This document shows positions 1 to 6,729 of a stretch of DNA of 43,789 nucleotides, one piece after another. A program made the translations under genes and the position numbers. The stretch covers positions 1-43,789 of the forward strand of contig OMIE01000037.1 of the NCBI GenBank assembly GCA_900299025.1. Direction: 5' to 3'. Below the pieces are notes generated by a model. It saw only the letters and a program-made list of their open reading frames with translations. It made no database searches and was not told where the DNA came from. Positions within the stretch are counted from its first letter, which is position 1, and each line of letters starts with the position of its first letter. The DNA comes from Burkholderiaceae bacterium. GTDB taxonomy: Bacteria; Pseudomonadota; Gammaproteobacteria; Burkholderiales; Burkholderiaceae_E.

Positions 1-801
1 ATCGACGCTGGTCAAAGCAAATGTCTTAGGCCAGTCGCTAGAAACTTTCCATGAGTTAGTCTCATCTTTTCCTTTCAGATTGATCGCGCCTCGCGCAGAC
101 TCAACCATCGATTCAACAAAATCTGTGCCGATGGCAAGCCTTAATTGCTGCTTTGCACGATCAAGAAGCCATTGCGAATGTATTAAATCAACCCTCGCAC
201 GCTCGGCCTCGATCTCCAGCCTTGCAAGATCCTGTGCGGATAAGTCACCTAGGCCAAAACGCTGAGCGGCGATTGTTGCAAGTTGCTCTGCACGCTTTGC
301 GAGCTCGTTCAGAATGCCTAAGCGCTCTTGAGCAGATAAGGCCTCATAAAAAAGATCAATAACAATCAATTGCTGTTGTTTAATGACCTCTTGAGACTCG
401 GCAACAAGCGCGAGCGCTTGTGCCTTTGAAACGTTTGTTCTGTAGCTTCGCTTTTCCCCTCGCTCCCAGGTCCAGTCGAGCGCAAGGCCTTTGTCAAGCG
501 GCTTACCGGTAAACAATGGTCCTGTTCCAACACCATGTTCAAGATCAATCGAGGCAAGGCTCCCGCTGAGCGTTGGCGCAGGCGCACGGTCGGCAATCCG
601 TATTTCGGCTTGTGCGGCTTGCGCAATGCTCTGAGCCGCAACGACGCGCTCGTGTTTGACCGCTGCCTCTAAGCTTTCCTTCAGGCTTACCGGTCTCATG
701 TCTTGCGCACTCAATGCCAAGGGCGTTGTAGCGTAAATTAGGCAAAACGCTCCGAGAAGCCATCGATGCTCCCGTTTGGTTGTCTTTCGTCGTATCCTCA
801 T
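1..801 (-). CDS. TolC-family outer membrane efflux protein (5' part, runs off the window)
   Basis: The frame is open from an ATG at 801 down to base 1 (267 codons) with no stop, so the C-terminal part lies outside the window. The start MRIRRKTTKREHRW is followed by a hydrophobic stretch ending in ALSAQ, which reads as a Sec signal peptide. The mature part is alpha-helical and rich in Ala, Gln and Glu. It includes a PTLSGSLASIDL stretch and a QRFGLGDLSAQDLARLE stretch, typical of the helical hairpins of TolC/CusC-type outer membrane factors. Such proteins form the outer-membrane exit duct of tripartite efflux or secretion systems. It is divergent from the two-component pair at 890-2982, which may regulate it. 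The partner membrane-fusion and pump genes would lie to the left. Family assignment is firm; the exported substrate is unknown. Confidence 0.8.
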   Translation of the reverse strand, partial: MRIRRKTTKREHRWLLGAFCLIYATTPLALSAQDMRPVSLKESLEAAVKHERVVAAQSIAQAAQAEIRIADRAPAPTLSGSLASIDLEHGVGTGPLFTGKPLDKGLALDWTWERGEKRSYRTNVSKAQALALVAESQEVIKQQQLIVIDLFYEALSAQERLGILNELAKRAEQLATIAAQRFGLGDLSAQDLARLEIEAERARVDLIHSQWLLDRAKQQLRLAIGTDFVESMVESARGAINLKGKDETNSWKVSSDWPKTFALTSVD

Positions 802-825
802 CGTCGCTGTTATAGCGAGTCGAAC

Positions 826-842
826 CTGACCGTAAGCTGACC
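826..842. promoter_or_regulatory. Direct repeat CTGACC-N5-CTGACC, candidate response-regulator site
   Basis: Two identical hexamers, at 826-831 and 837-842, are separated by five bases (period 11). They lie in the 88-base gap between the divergent efflux gene and response regulator. OmpR/PhoB-family regulators characteristically bind head-to-tail half-sites spaced about one helical turn. The position would suit autoregulation and control of the efflux gene. That it is a real operator is inference. Confidence 0.45.
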
Positions 843-889
843 CCAGGCAGACATCAAGTTAAACAAACAATGGATGGCATGACCTGAAC

Positions 890-1573
890 ATGCGTATCTT
901 GCTCGTGGAAGACGATGCTGTATTGCTCGATATCATTCGGCGCAGCCTTACTGATGGTGGCATGCGGCTTGACTGTGCGAGTGACTTAGCCCTTGCTAGG
1001 CATCTCTGGGCTGCCCAAAGCTTTGATGCCGTTGTGCTGGACTTGAATCTTCCAGTCAATTTGGATGGCGAGCGAGGGAGTGGACTCGATTTGCTTCGAG
1101 CGATGCGCCGACAGGGTGATTCAAGCCCGGTACTCGTTTTGACGGCTCGAAATCGAACTGACGAACGAATTGCAGGCCTTGACGCTGGTGCCGATGACTA
1201 CTTAGGTAAACCATTTGATCTCGCCGAGTTGTCGGCGCGTCTAAGGGCGCTAGTTCGCAGACGCCAAGGATCGATTGATCGTGTGGTGGTTGCAGGGCTG
1301 TGCTTCGATCGTAGCCAGCGTCGTGTCTATCTGAACGACGTCGAGTTGTTGTTGCCAGCACGCGAGTTTGATGTGCTAAGCGAGCTTTTGTCACCACCAG
1401 GCAGAACTGTCAGTAAAAAAGACCTTGCTGACAAGTTGTCCGATTTTGCCGATGTGCTGACCGATAATGCGCTCGAGGCTTTCATTTCACGGTTGCGAAA
1501 AAAGCTTCTTGGTTCAGGGGCATCGATTAGAACGTTACGCGGTCTGGGTTACCGGGTTGAGGAGGAGACCTAG
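890..1573 (+). CDS. OmpR/PhoB-family response regulator (TctD/QseB-like)
   Basis: A 227-residue transcription factor with an N-terminal receiver domain (about 1-120) and a C-terminal winged-helix DNA-binding domain (about 130-225). The receiver shows the acidic pair D8/D9, phosphoacceptor D51 in VVLDLNLP, T85 in VLTA, and K107 in GKPFD. The effector domain ends in the usual LRTLRGLGYRVEE motif. The loop after D51 is longer than usual: about six extra residues (NLDGERGS) sit where most relatives read directly into MDGL. Its TAG stop overlaps by one base the GTG start of the sensor kinase, so the two are translationally coupled. The CTGACC direct repeat upstream is a plausible binding site. No strong Shine-Dalgarno is seen before the ATG at 890. 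Confidence 0.93.
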   Translation: MRILLVEDDAVLLDIIRRSLTDGGMRLDCASDLALARHLWAAQSFDAVVLDLNLPVNLDGERGSGLDLLRAMRRQGDSSPVLVLTARNRTDERIAGLDAGADDYLGKPFDLAELSARLRALVRRRQGSIDRVVVAGLCFDRSQRRVYLNDVELLLPAREFDVLSELLSPPGRTVSKKDLADKLSDFADVLTDNALEAFISRLRKKLLGSGASIRTLRGLGYRVEEET

Positions 1574-2982
1574 TGAGCTCAGGTCTTCCCTCGTTGCAAG
1601 CCCGCTTGGTGAGTCGCGTTATCTTTCCTCTTGCCGTCATGTGGTTTGCAGGGACGCTCGTGATTACCGGTGTGTCACGTTATTTCACTCAAAAGGCTTT
1701 TGACCGAGCGCTTCTCGACGACGCATATGCTGTTGCTAGTCACGTACGCCTTGGGTCCGATAATGAGCTGAGTCTTGGTCTGTCGTCCAACGAGACCGAG
1801 ACGCTACTATTCGATCGAGACGAAGTGTTGTTTCTCGCTGTATTCCATGCAGATGGGCGTTTGATCGCGGGGCATTCAAAGCTTTATGTGCCAACCTCAG
1901 AACCCATACACCCGCCGGTCTTTACCGAACTAATCCTCCAAGGGCAACAATTACGCGCCGTGGTGATCGCTCGGGCTGGACCAATGCCTTTTAAGGTTGT
2001 GATCGCCCAAACCACAAAGAGTCAGGATCAATTGTTTCGCGCTTTGTTGCTTTACTCGATAGGCCCACAGTTGATGTTGCTGCTGGCCTTAGCCTTATGG
2101 TTAAAGCGCGCCATCACGGAGGATGTTCGACCGCTCTCGGCTCTAGCGGCTAGCCTGAACGACCGCGATGAACATGACCTTGAACCAATTCCTGACAAGA
2201 GCCGAACCCTCGAGATTAGGAGACTTGGTCATGCTGTCAATGCGTTACTGCTTCGGATCTCCAGGACTGTACAAAGCCAACGCGAATTTGCTGGAAATGT
2301 CGCCCACGAATTGAGAACGCCGCTCGCTGGGATTCGGGCGCTCGCCGAATATGGCCTTACCCAGGACAAGCCAACAATTTGGAGGCAGCAGTTGCTCGCA
2401 GTGCTTGAGCGAGAGCAATACGCCAGTCACACGATTGATCAGTTGCTTGCACTGGCTCTCATCGTTGAAGCGCGCGAAGTATTTCAACTTCAGACAATGA
2501 GGCTAGACCAGAGCGTTCGCGACGCCCTACTGAGGCACTTGCGACGAGCAGATGCCATGGGGGTTGATTTAGGGGTTCGAGGCGCAGACAGGCCCGTTGA
2601 AGTCTTAGGACAGACTTCTTTGGTCGATGGCATTCTCGACAACTTAATTGACAACAGTCTGCGATATGGTAAGCGAGCCGCGCTAGGCACATCGACCATC
2701 ACGATAGCGATTGAATGCGATGCTGACGGTCGCGTTGTTTTAATGGTTGTGGACAACGGGCAGGGCATCAATCGCAAGGATTGGGATCGTGTTATCGAAC
2801 GCTGGTCTAAAGGCCCGATAGCTAGCGCGCTGCGAATTGGCACTGGCCTGGGTCTTTACTTAGTTGCCGAATATTGCCGAATCCTGAGAGCCGATCTGAC
2901 GCTAGATCCAAGTGCGCCAGATCAGGGCACAACCATTAGGATTACATTCGCTCCAACTACATCGGCACTTAGCGCTGGTTAG
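1573..2982 (+). CDS. Membrane sensor histidine kinase (TctE-like)
   Basis: A 469-residue inner-membrane kinase, partner of the preceding regulator. Transmembrane segments lie at about 13-35 and 156-177. They flank a periplasmic sensor domain of about 120 residues of the 2CSK_N type found in TctE. A HAMP-like linker follows, then the H-box NVAHELRTPL with phosphorylatable H245, the N-box DNLIDNSLRYG (about 356-366), the G1 box DNGQGI and the G2 box GTGLGLYL. The order and spacing are those of a complete HisKA/HATPase kinase. TctE homologues often sense organic acids or control their uptake; here the neighbour is an efflux outer-membrane protein, so the signal is open. The GTG start overlaps the regulator's stop. 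Confidence 0.92.
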   Translation: MSSGLPSLQARLVSRVIFPLAVMWFAGTLVITGVSRYFTQKAFDRALLDDAYAVASHVRLGSDNELSLGLSSNETETLLFDRDEVLFLAVFHADGRLIAGHSKLYVPTSEPIHPPVFTELILQGQQLRAVVIARAGPMPFKVVIAQTTKSQDQLFRALLLYSIGPQLMLLLALALWLKRAITEDVRPLSALAASLNDRDEHDLEPIPDKSRTLEIRRLGHAVNALLLRISRTVQSQREFAGNVAHELRTPLAGIRALAEYGLTQDKPTIWRQQLLAVLEREQYASHTIDQLLALALIVEAREVFQLQTMRLDQSVRDALLRHLRRADAMGVDLGVRGADRPVEVLGQTSLVDGILDNLIDNSLRYGKRAALGTSTITIAIECDADGRVVLMVVDNGQGINRKDWDRVIERWSKGPIASALRIGTGLGLYLVAEYCRILRADLTLDPSAPDQGTTIRITFAPTTSALSAG

Positions 2983-3280
2983 GAAGACCGTTAACAAACC
3001 AACTCTGATATCCGGCGCAATGGTACGCGGGCGGGTAGGCTGTCCCGTACTGCTGATCCATCTTCACGTTGCCGCATTGGCCCGTTTCGGTTTTATTGAC
3101 CCGAATAAAAATGTCGGTCTTGCCCTTTTTCGTTTCGGTCAATTGTTCTGTTTGCTTCACGTAGTTGCGTTTGCCCATCCACCAAAGGCAAGTAGCGCAA
3201 CAGGTAAGTTCAGGGCGTACTCGAACCACATTGGGGTCGGGGGGGGGCGGTGGAGGCTCTTTTTTTCCAAATAGGCCCAT
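2969..3280 (-). CDS. Small cysteine-containing protein, unknown function
   Basis: A 103-residue protein I do not recognise. It begins MGLFGKKE, followed by six prolines, then cysteines at 27, 28, 31, 69 and 88. The CC..C cluster plus two single cysteines could bind a metal or form disulfides. No signal peptide or membrane segment is seen. A good ribosome-binding site (GAGGA) lies about eight bases before the ATG at 3280, which supports a real gene. Its 3' end overlaps the end of the sensor kinase by 14 bases, tail to tail. The proline run is encoded by a homopolymer of nine C on the coding strand (3239-3247), a possible slippage site close to the start. It has no operon partner. Confidence 0.6.
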   Translation of the reverse strand: MGLFGKKEPPPPPPDPNVVRVRPELTCCATCLWWMGKRNYVKQTEQLTETKKGKTDIFIRVNKTETGQCGNVKMDQQYGTAYPPAYHCAGYQSWFVNGLPNQR

Positions 3281-3528
3281 AGATCATCCTCGTTTTACGC
3301 ATAAAGGCTTGATTGTAGCGCCCATTAAGACCTTTGACTTTGAATCGGCCTGCGGCGGTGCTAATGCTTGCTGGCACAACTCGACGATGCATGACCGGAG
3401 GACCTACGGCATGCTGGCGTCTGGAACATCGGTCAGCATCATTGCTTTACTCGCTTTCCTCACCCTTGAAAAAGTCAGACACCCCTATTGCACCGTTTTG
3501 GCTGCTTGCACTCATTGGGCTAGCTACG

Positions 3529-3624
3529 ATTGTTTAAATAAAAACAATTGCTTCACATACTTTAGTATTTAAAGCAAAACGTTTTGCGCAAAACACTTTG
3601 CTTTGTCATAAAAGCTCTATACAC
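3529..3624 (+). promoter_or_regulatory. Nested palindromes and probable promoter before the coiled-coil gene
   Basis: This is the informative part of the 440-base gap 3281-3720, in which I see no convincing gene. Inverted repeats include ATTGTTT/AAACAAT (3529-3535 with 3542-3548) and ATACT-TT-AGTAT (3557-3568). The half-site GCAAAAC occurs three times in alternating orientation, forming two overlapping perfect 14-base palindromes at 3574-3587 and 3581-3594. An outer pair AAAGCAAA/TTTGCTTT (3571-3578 with 3597-3604) encloses them. A plausible sigma-70 promoter overlaps the edge: TTGCTT at 3598-3603 and TATACA at 3619-3624, 15 bases apart. The overlap suggests a repressor operator; the protein that binds is unknown. 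Confidence 0.5.
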
Positions 3625-3720
3625 TCCGCTGCTCAAAGATGGTTCTCGCCTTTTACCCATCCCGAAGCCAAATAGTTTTTTATAAAAGTGTTGTAATCGC
3701 CGCAGACAGAGGAGCTTTTA

Positions 3721-4449
3721 ATGAGTCAAGTTGAAGACAATCGTGCCCATATCAACGCCAACCGTGCCAAGCTATATGCCTTGGAATCCACGGTGATGTG
3801 GAACAAGGCGCAGGCCTACCGCGAGCGCGCCATGATCGAGGAAAACCGTGCCCTAGTCTTAAAGAACTACGCGGCGGCCTTCATGGGTAATCGCCAAATG
3901 GCGAATCAAAACACCGATGATATTTTCAGAAACCGCAAGGCTATTCTGCAATCGATGAAGGTCGAAGGACCGGTACAAGCAAACTTCCGTGATTCATTAT
4001 TGAACCAGGCACATGTTGATTTTCTCGATCATCGCTCCAAGCTAAATGCTCGAGTTATTGCGGTTAGTGAAAAGATGAGCGAAATCAATCGTATGTTGAT
4101 CGAGGTCAACCATATGATCATGGAAGGCAACGCCGAGATTGTTGAGTTCAATTCGGGCAATATTGAAAAGAACCGTCAGTGGCTGGACGGGGACTTGCAT
4201 CCCGAGCAGGCAACACCCGAGACCAACGCTGAGCGTATTGCTTCAAATACCGCTCGAATTGCTGAAATCCAGGATCGGGCTGCTGCCAATCGAGCAAAGA
4301 TCGATGCGGTCATGGAGAAAGTCGAAGCAAATAGGGCAATCATATTGAAAGATGGCGAGGAAATTTACGCTCGCCGCGAGAAGATTCTTGCCAATCACGA
4401 GAAGATTGCAGCAAATCAGGCCCGTATTGCCGAGATGATCGGCAGTTAG
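3721..4449 (+). CDS. All-heptad coiled-coil protein with repeated core asparagines (N@d-like)
   Basis: A 242-residue protein with no signal peptide, membrane segment or cysteine, and no family I recognise. Almost the whole chain follows a seven-residue repeat of the form x-N-[RKTQ]-A-x-[IVL]-x. Asparagines occur in register at 7, 14, 28, 42, 49; at 57, 64, 71; at 88, 95, 109, 123, 130, 137, 144, 151; and at 169, 176, 190, 204, 225, 232. A mostly aliphatic residue stands four places later (for example I11, L18, I75, I127, V141, I180, I194, V201, I208, I215, I229, I236). In coiled-coil terms, aliphatic residues take position a and Asn takes position d. The stretch IASNTARI matches the IxxNTxx motif of trimeric adhesin stalks, where Asn side chains hold anions in the core. 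A Shine-Dalgarno GGAG precedes the ATG. The ClC gene follows 92 bases downstream. Function is unknown. Confidence 0.85.
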   Translation: MSQVEDNRAHINANRAKLYALESTVMWNKAQAYRERAMIEENRALVLKNYAAAFMGNRQMANQNTDDIFRNRKAILQSMKVEGPVQANFRDSLLNQAHVDFLDHRSKLNARVIAVSEKMSEINRMLIEVNHMIMEGNAEIVEFNSGNIEKNRQWLDGDLHPEQATPETNAERIASNTARIAEIQDRAAANRAKIDAVMEKVEANRAIILKDGEEIYARREKILANHEKIAANQARIAEMIGS

Positions 4450-4470
4450 TAACTCGGATGCAGGGTGGTT

Positions 4471-4492
4471 TGCGCAGGCTTCGGTCTGCGCA
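4471..4492 (+). terminator. UUCG-capped hairpin between the coiled-coil gene and the ClC gene
   Basis: TGCGCAGGC pairs with GTCTGCGCA around a TTCG tetraloop, giving nine pairs including one G-U. This is a very stable hairpin 21 bases after the stop codon. No run of T follows, so a classic intrinsic terminator is not certain. It may instead attenuate read-through into the ClC gene or protect the upstream mRNA 3' end. Confidence 0.5.
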
Positions 4493-4541
4493 CGCCATTT
4501 GATGCAGGAATTTCGCTCACTGATGCTGTCGGGGAGGGCCT

Positions 4542-5861
4542 ATGAGCCAATCAAAAGACGACTTGGATCTTGCTGAAGGATCGAGTCAATTAGCTATTCG
4601 ACTTGCGGCAGTGGTTTTGTCCTTGCTTATTGGCGCGCTGGTAGCCTGTGCGGCCGTCGCGTTTTTTAAGATCGTGGGCTTTGCCAACAGCTTTTGGGCC
4701 TTGCCACTCCCAACCGAGTTTTCGGCCTTGACCTGGGATTACTCGCCACAAGTTGGGGTAGCGCTTTTGGTGTCCTCACTGATTGCCGGTCGGATTCTTA
4801 AGTTGCTTGAAAATGGTAGGCCCCACGGTCCTGCCGACTTGATTCACTTTGCACAACACGACAAACCTGCCGATTTACGATCAGGTTTTTTGTCATCGTT
4901 TTTAGCACTCAATAATTTATCGGGTGGCGCGTCGGTTGGCATGTTTGGCCCCTTGGTGCACTTCGGTGGCTGCTTGAGTGCCTGGTTACAACGTAGTTCC
5001 ACGCGGCTGCCTCGCGATGTTGTGCTTGGTTCCGGTGCCGGTGCTGCGATTGCTGCGGTTTTTTCTGCACCAATTGGTGCTGCTGTTTTTGCCCATGAGG
5101 CGATTATCCGGCGTTTTGGCGCGTTCGGTCCCGGACCCGTTCTTGCTTGTACCTTTGCCTCTTATTGGGTGTCAACGCAATTGCTTGGCGATCATCGCTT
5201 CTTTAAAGTGATGGATGCGCCAGCACTAGATGCTCACAACATGATCATTGCACTTGTCTTGGGCATTGCATCAGGACTTATATCGATGCTCTACATTTAT
5301 GCCGTCACTGAGGCGCCCAAGCTCGCGAAAGCTTCCGGCATCCCGCTCCAGTGGCGACCACTATTGCCTGCCGCCATTTTGTTTGTGATCTCGCCCTTGC
5401 TGCCTCATTTGCTCGGTGCAGGGCTTGGATCGATCGGCATGGCGATGGCGGGCAAACTTGCGTTAAGTCTATTAATTGTTTTGCTTTTTGCAAAAATTGT
5501 CATGACTACCCTGTGCCTTGGTTTTGGCTATTTTGGGGGCGTGTTTGCACCTGCGCTGTTTTTTGGTGCGATGTTGGGTTCGATTATCGATGTGGCACTT
5601 GCCAACGCTGGTGCAATGACGTCATCGTTCGTCATGCTTGGTGCAGCCAGTTGCGTTGCCACCGTCATCGGGGCTCCTGTTGCTGCTACCGTTATTGTTT
5701 TTGAAATGACGGGTGGCTATGAGTGGGCCGTCCTGTCGATGATTAGCGTAGTGGTTGCGGCTCAGATTTCACGCAGTTTCATGGGCAGATCGCTGTTTGA
5801 TCGCCAACTCGCCTCGCGGGGCATCGTCGTAAAGGACGATAAGCCGGTCGTAGCAAGCTAG
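4542..5861 (+). CDS. ClC-family anion channel/transporter with substituted gate motif
   Basis: A 439-residue polytopic inner-membrane protein of the voltage-gated chloride channel fold, without C-terminal CBS domains. Landmarks are PHGPADLI (about 94-101, at the GSGIP position), GASVGMFGPLVHFGG (about 129-143, at the GREGP position), the tract SAPIGAAVFAHE, YFGGVFAPALFFGA (the GIFAP motif) and a C-terminal FEMTGGYEW. In most ClC proteins the GREGP glutamate is the extracellular gate and proton-coupling residue. Here the same place reads G133-M134-F135-G136-P137, so it is Phe. Loss of this Glu in characterised ClCs gives uncoupled, constantly open anion conduction. This protein may therefore be a passive anion channel rather than an H+ antiporter; that is inference. 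It lies directly downstream of the Asn-rich coiled-coil gene. Confidence 0.92.
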   Translation: MSQSKDDLDLAEGSSQLAIRLAAVVLSLLIGALVACAAVAFFKIVGFANSFWALPLPTEFSALTWDYSPQVGVALLVSSLIAGRILKLLENGRPHGPADLIHFAQHDKPADLRSGFLSSFLALNNLSGGASVGMFGPLVHFGGCLSAWLQRSSTRLPRDVVLGSGAGAAIAAVFSAPIGAAVFAHEAIIRRFGAFGPGPVLACTFASYWVSTQLLGDHRFFKVMDAPALDAHNMIIALVLGIASGLISMLYIYAVTEAPKLAKASGIPLQWRPLLPAAILFVISPLLPHLLGAGLGSIGMAMAGKLALSLLIVLLFAKIVMTTLCLGFGYFGGVFAPALFFGAMLGSIIDVALANAGAMTSSFVMLGAASCVATVIGAPVAATVIVFEMTGGYEWAVLSMISVVVAAQISRSFMGRSLFDRQLASRGIVVKDDKPVVAS

Positions 5862-5917
5862 CTGTTACCCCTCATAGGACTCGCCTCCGATTTGCCATGG
5901 CTTAGGGGATTTGGTAT

Positions 5918-5929
5918 TCTGTATACAGA
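5918..5929. promoter_or_regulatory. Perfect palindrome TCTGTATACAGA, candidate GntR/FCD operator
   Basis: A 12-base perfect inverted repeat lies about 110 bases before the GntR-family gene at 6040. GntR regulators of the FadR/FCD class commonly bind short palindromes centred on GTATAC. The location suggests autoregulation and control of the downstream overlapping genes. The rest of the 178-base gap 5862-6039 shows no gene. Confidence 0.6.
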
Positions 5930-6039
5930 GTACGTTCCCCTGAGGCGTGTATGGCGTAGTGGCGATGGCATAGATGTCGTCGTCGATTCAAAGAAACTCC
6001 CTAGCAGCGTTTCAGTGGTAAACCGTCCCTGCTTACGCC

Positions 6040-6729
6040 ATGCTGCCGAAACTTATTGCCGCTCCTGATCTTGTCGAACAGGTCTATGACGAGTTAGTCA
6101 AAGCGATTAGCTCGGGCGCACTTGCGCCGGCACATCGCATCACCCAAGAGCAACTCGCGGCCCAATTTGAGGTATCGCGTCAGCCGGTTTTACAGGCATT
6201 GCGATTGCTCAAGCGTGACGGATTGGTGTTAGACGCACCAGGTCGAGGTGTTCAAATCGCACCGCTTGAGCCCAACGTGATTGCATGGGTCTATCAGCTG
6301 CGAGGTGCATTAGATGCGCTTGCAGCCTCACTGGCTGCCGAAAAGGCGCTTGTACTCGATGCAAGGCTCATTGAATCGGGTCGGCATGCCGCTGCCTCAA
6401 AAGACCTGATTGCTCTCATTGACGCAGATATGGCTTTTCATCAAGCACTCTACCAAGCTTCGGGTAATCCCTTGATACTTTCGAGCGCGAAGATGCACTG
6501 GTGCCACATACGGCGTGTGATGGGTGAAGTCTTGCGAGGCGACTCGATTCGCCAAAGCGTTTGGGACGAGCACGAGGCGATCGCTCAGGCCGTAGCAGCA
6601 GGCGATGTCAATCTTGCAAGCAGCTTGAGTCAGGGACATGGCCGAGCCGCGAGCGCATTCATGATTAAACAGCTTTTGGAAAAGGATCAATGCAATGAAA
6701 CTGACGCAGCAACAATTAGAGCAATTTGA
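6040..6729 (+). CDS. GntR-family transcriptional regulator with FCD domain
   Basis: A 229-residue regulator. An N-terminal winged helix (about 10-75) carries the GntR signature ITQEQLAAQFEVSRQPVLQAL. It is followed by an all-helical FCD ligand domain (about 80-215). Likely metal/ligand residues of the FCD pocket are D130 and H134 in DMAFH, H178 in DEHEAI and H200 in QGHGRA. FCD proteins usually sense small carboxylates and repress catabolic genes. The coding end overlaps the start of the dioxygenase gene by 35 bases, so the regulator is almost certainly co-transcribed with genes 6695-10645. The inducer is presumably a metabolite of that unit. Confidence 0.93.
   Translation: MLPKLIAAPDLVEQVYDELVKAISSGALAPAHRITQEQLAAQFEVSRQPVLQALRLLKRDGLVLDAPGRGVQIAPLEPNVIAWVYQLRGALDALAASLAAEKALVLDARLIESGRHAAASKDLIALIDADMAFHQALYQASGNPLILSSAKMHWCHIRRVMGEVLRGDSIRQSVWDEHEAIAQAVAAGDVNLASSLSQGHGRAASAFMIKQLLEKDQCNETDAATIRAI

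Noticed and set aside
3300-3575. Open frames on the plus strand between the cysteine protein and the coiled-coil gene
   Set aside because: No ribosome-binding sites, no recognisable protein features, and they overlap the palindromic control region.
5870-5911. Terminator after the ClC gene (CCCCT ... AGGGG)
   Set aside because: The arms are short, the loop is over 20 bases, and no T run follows.
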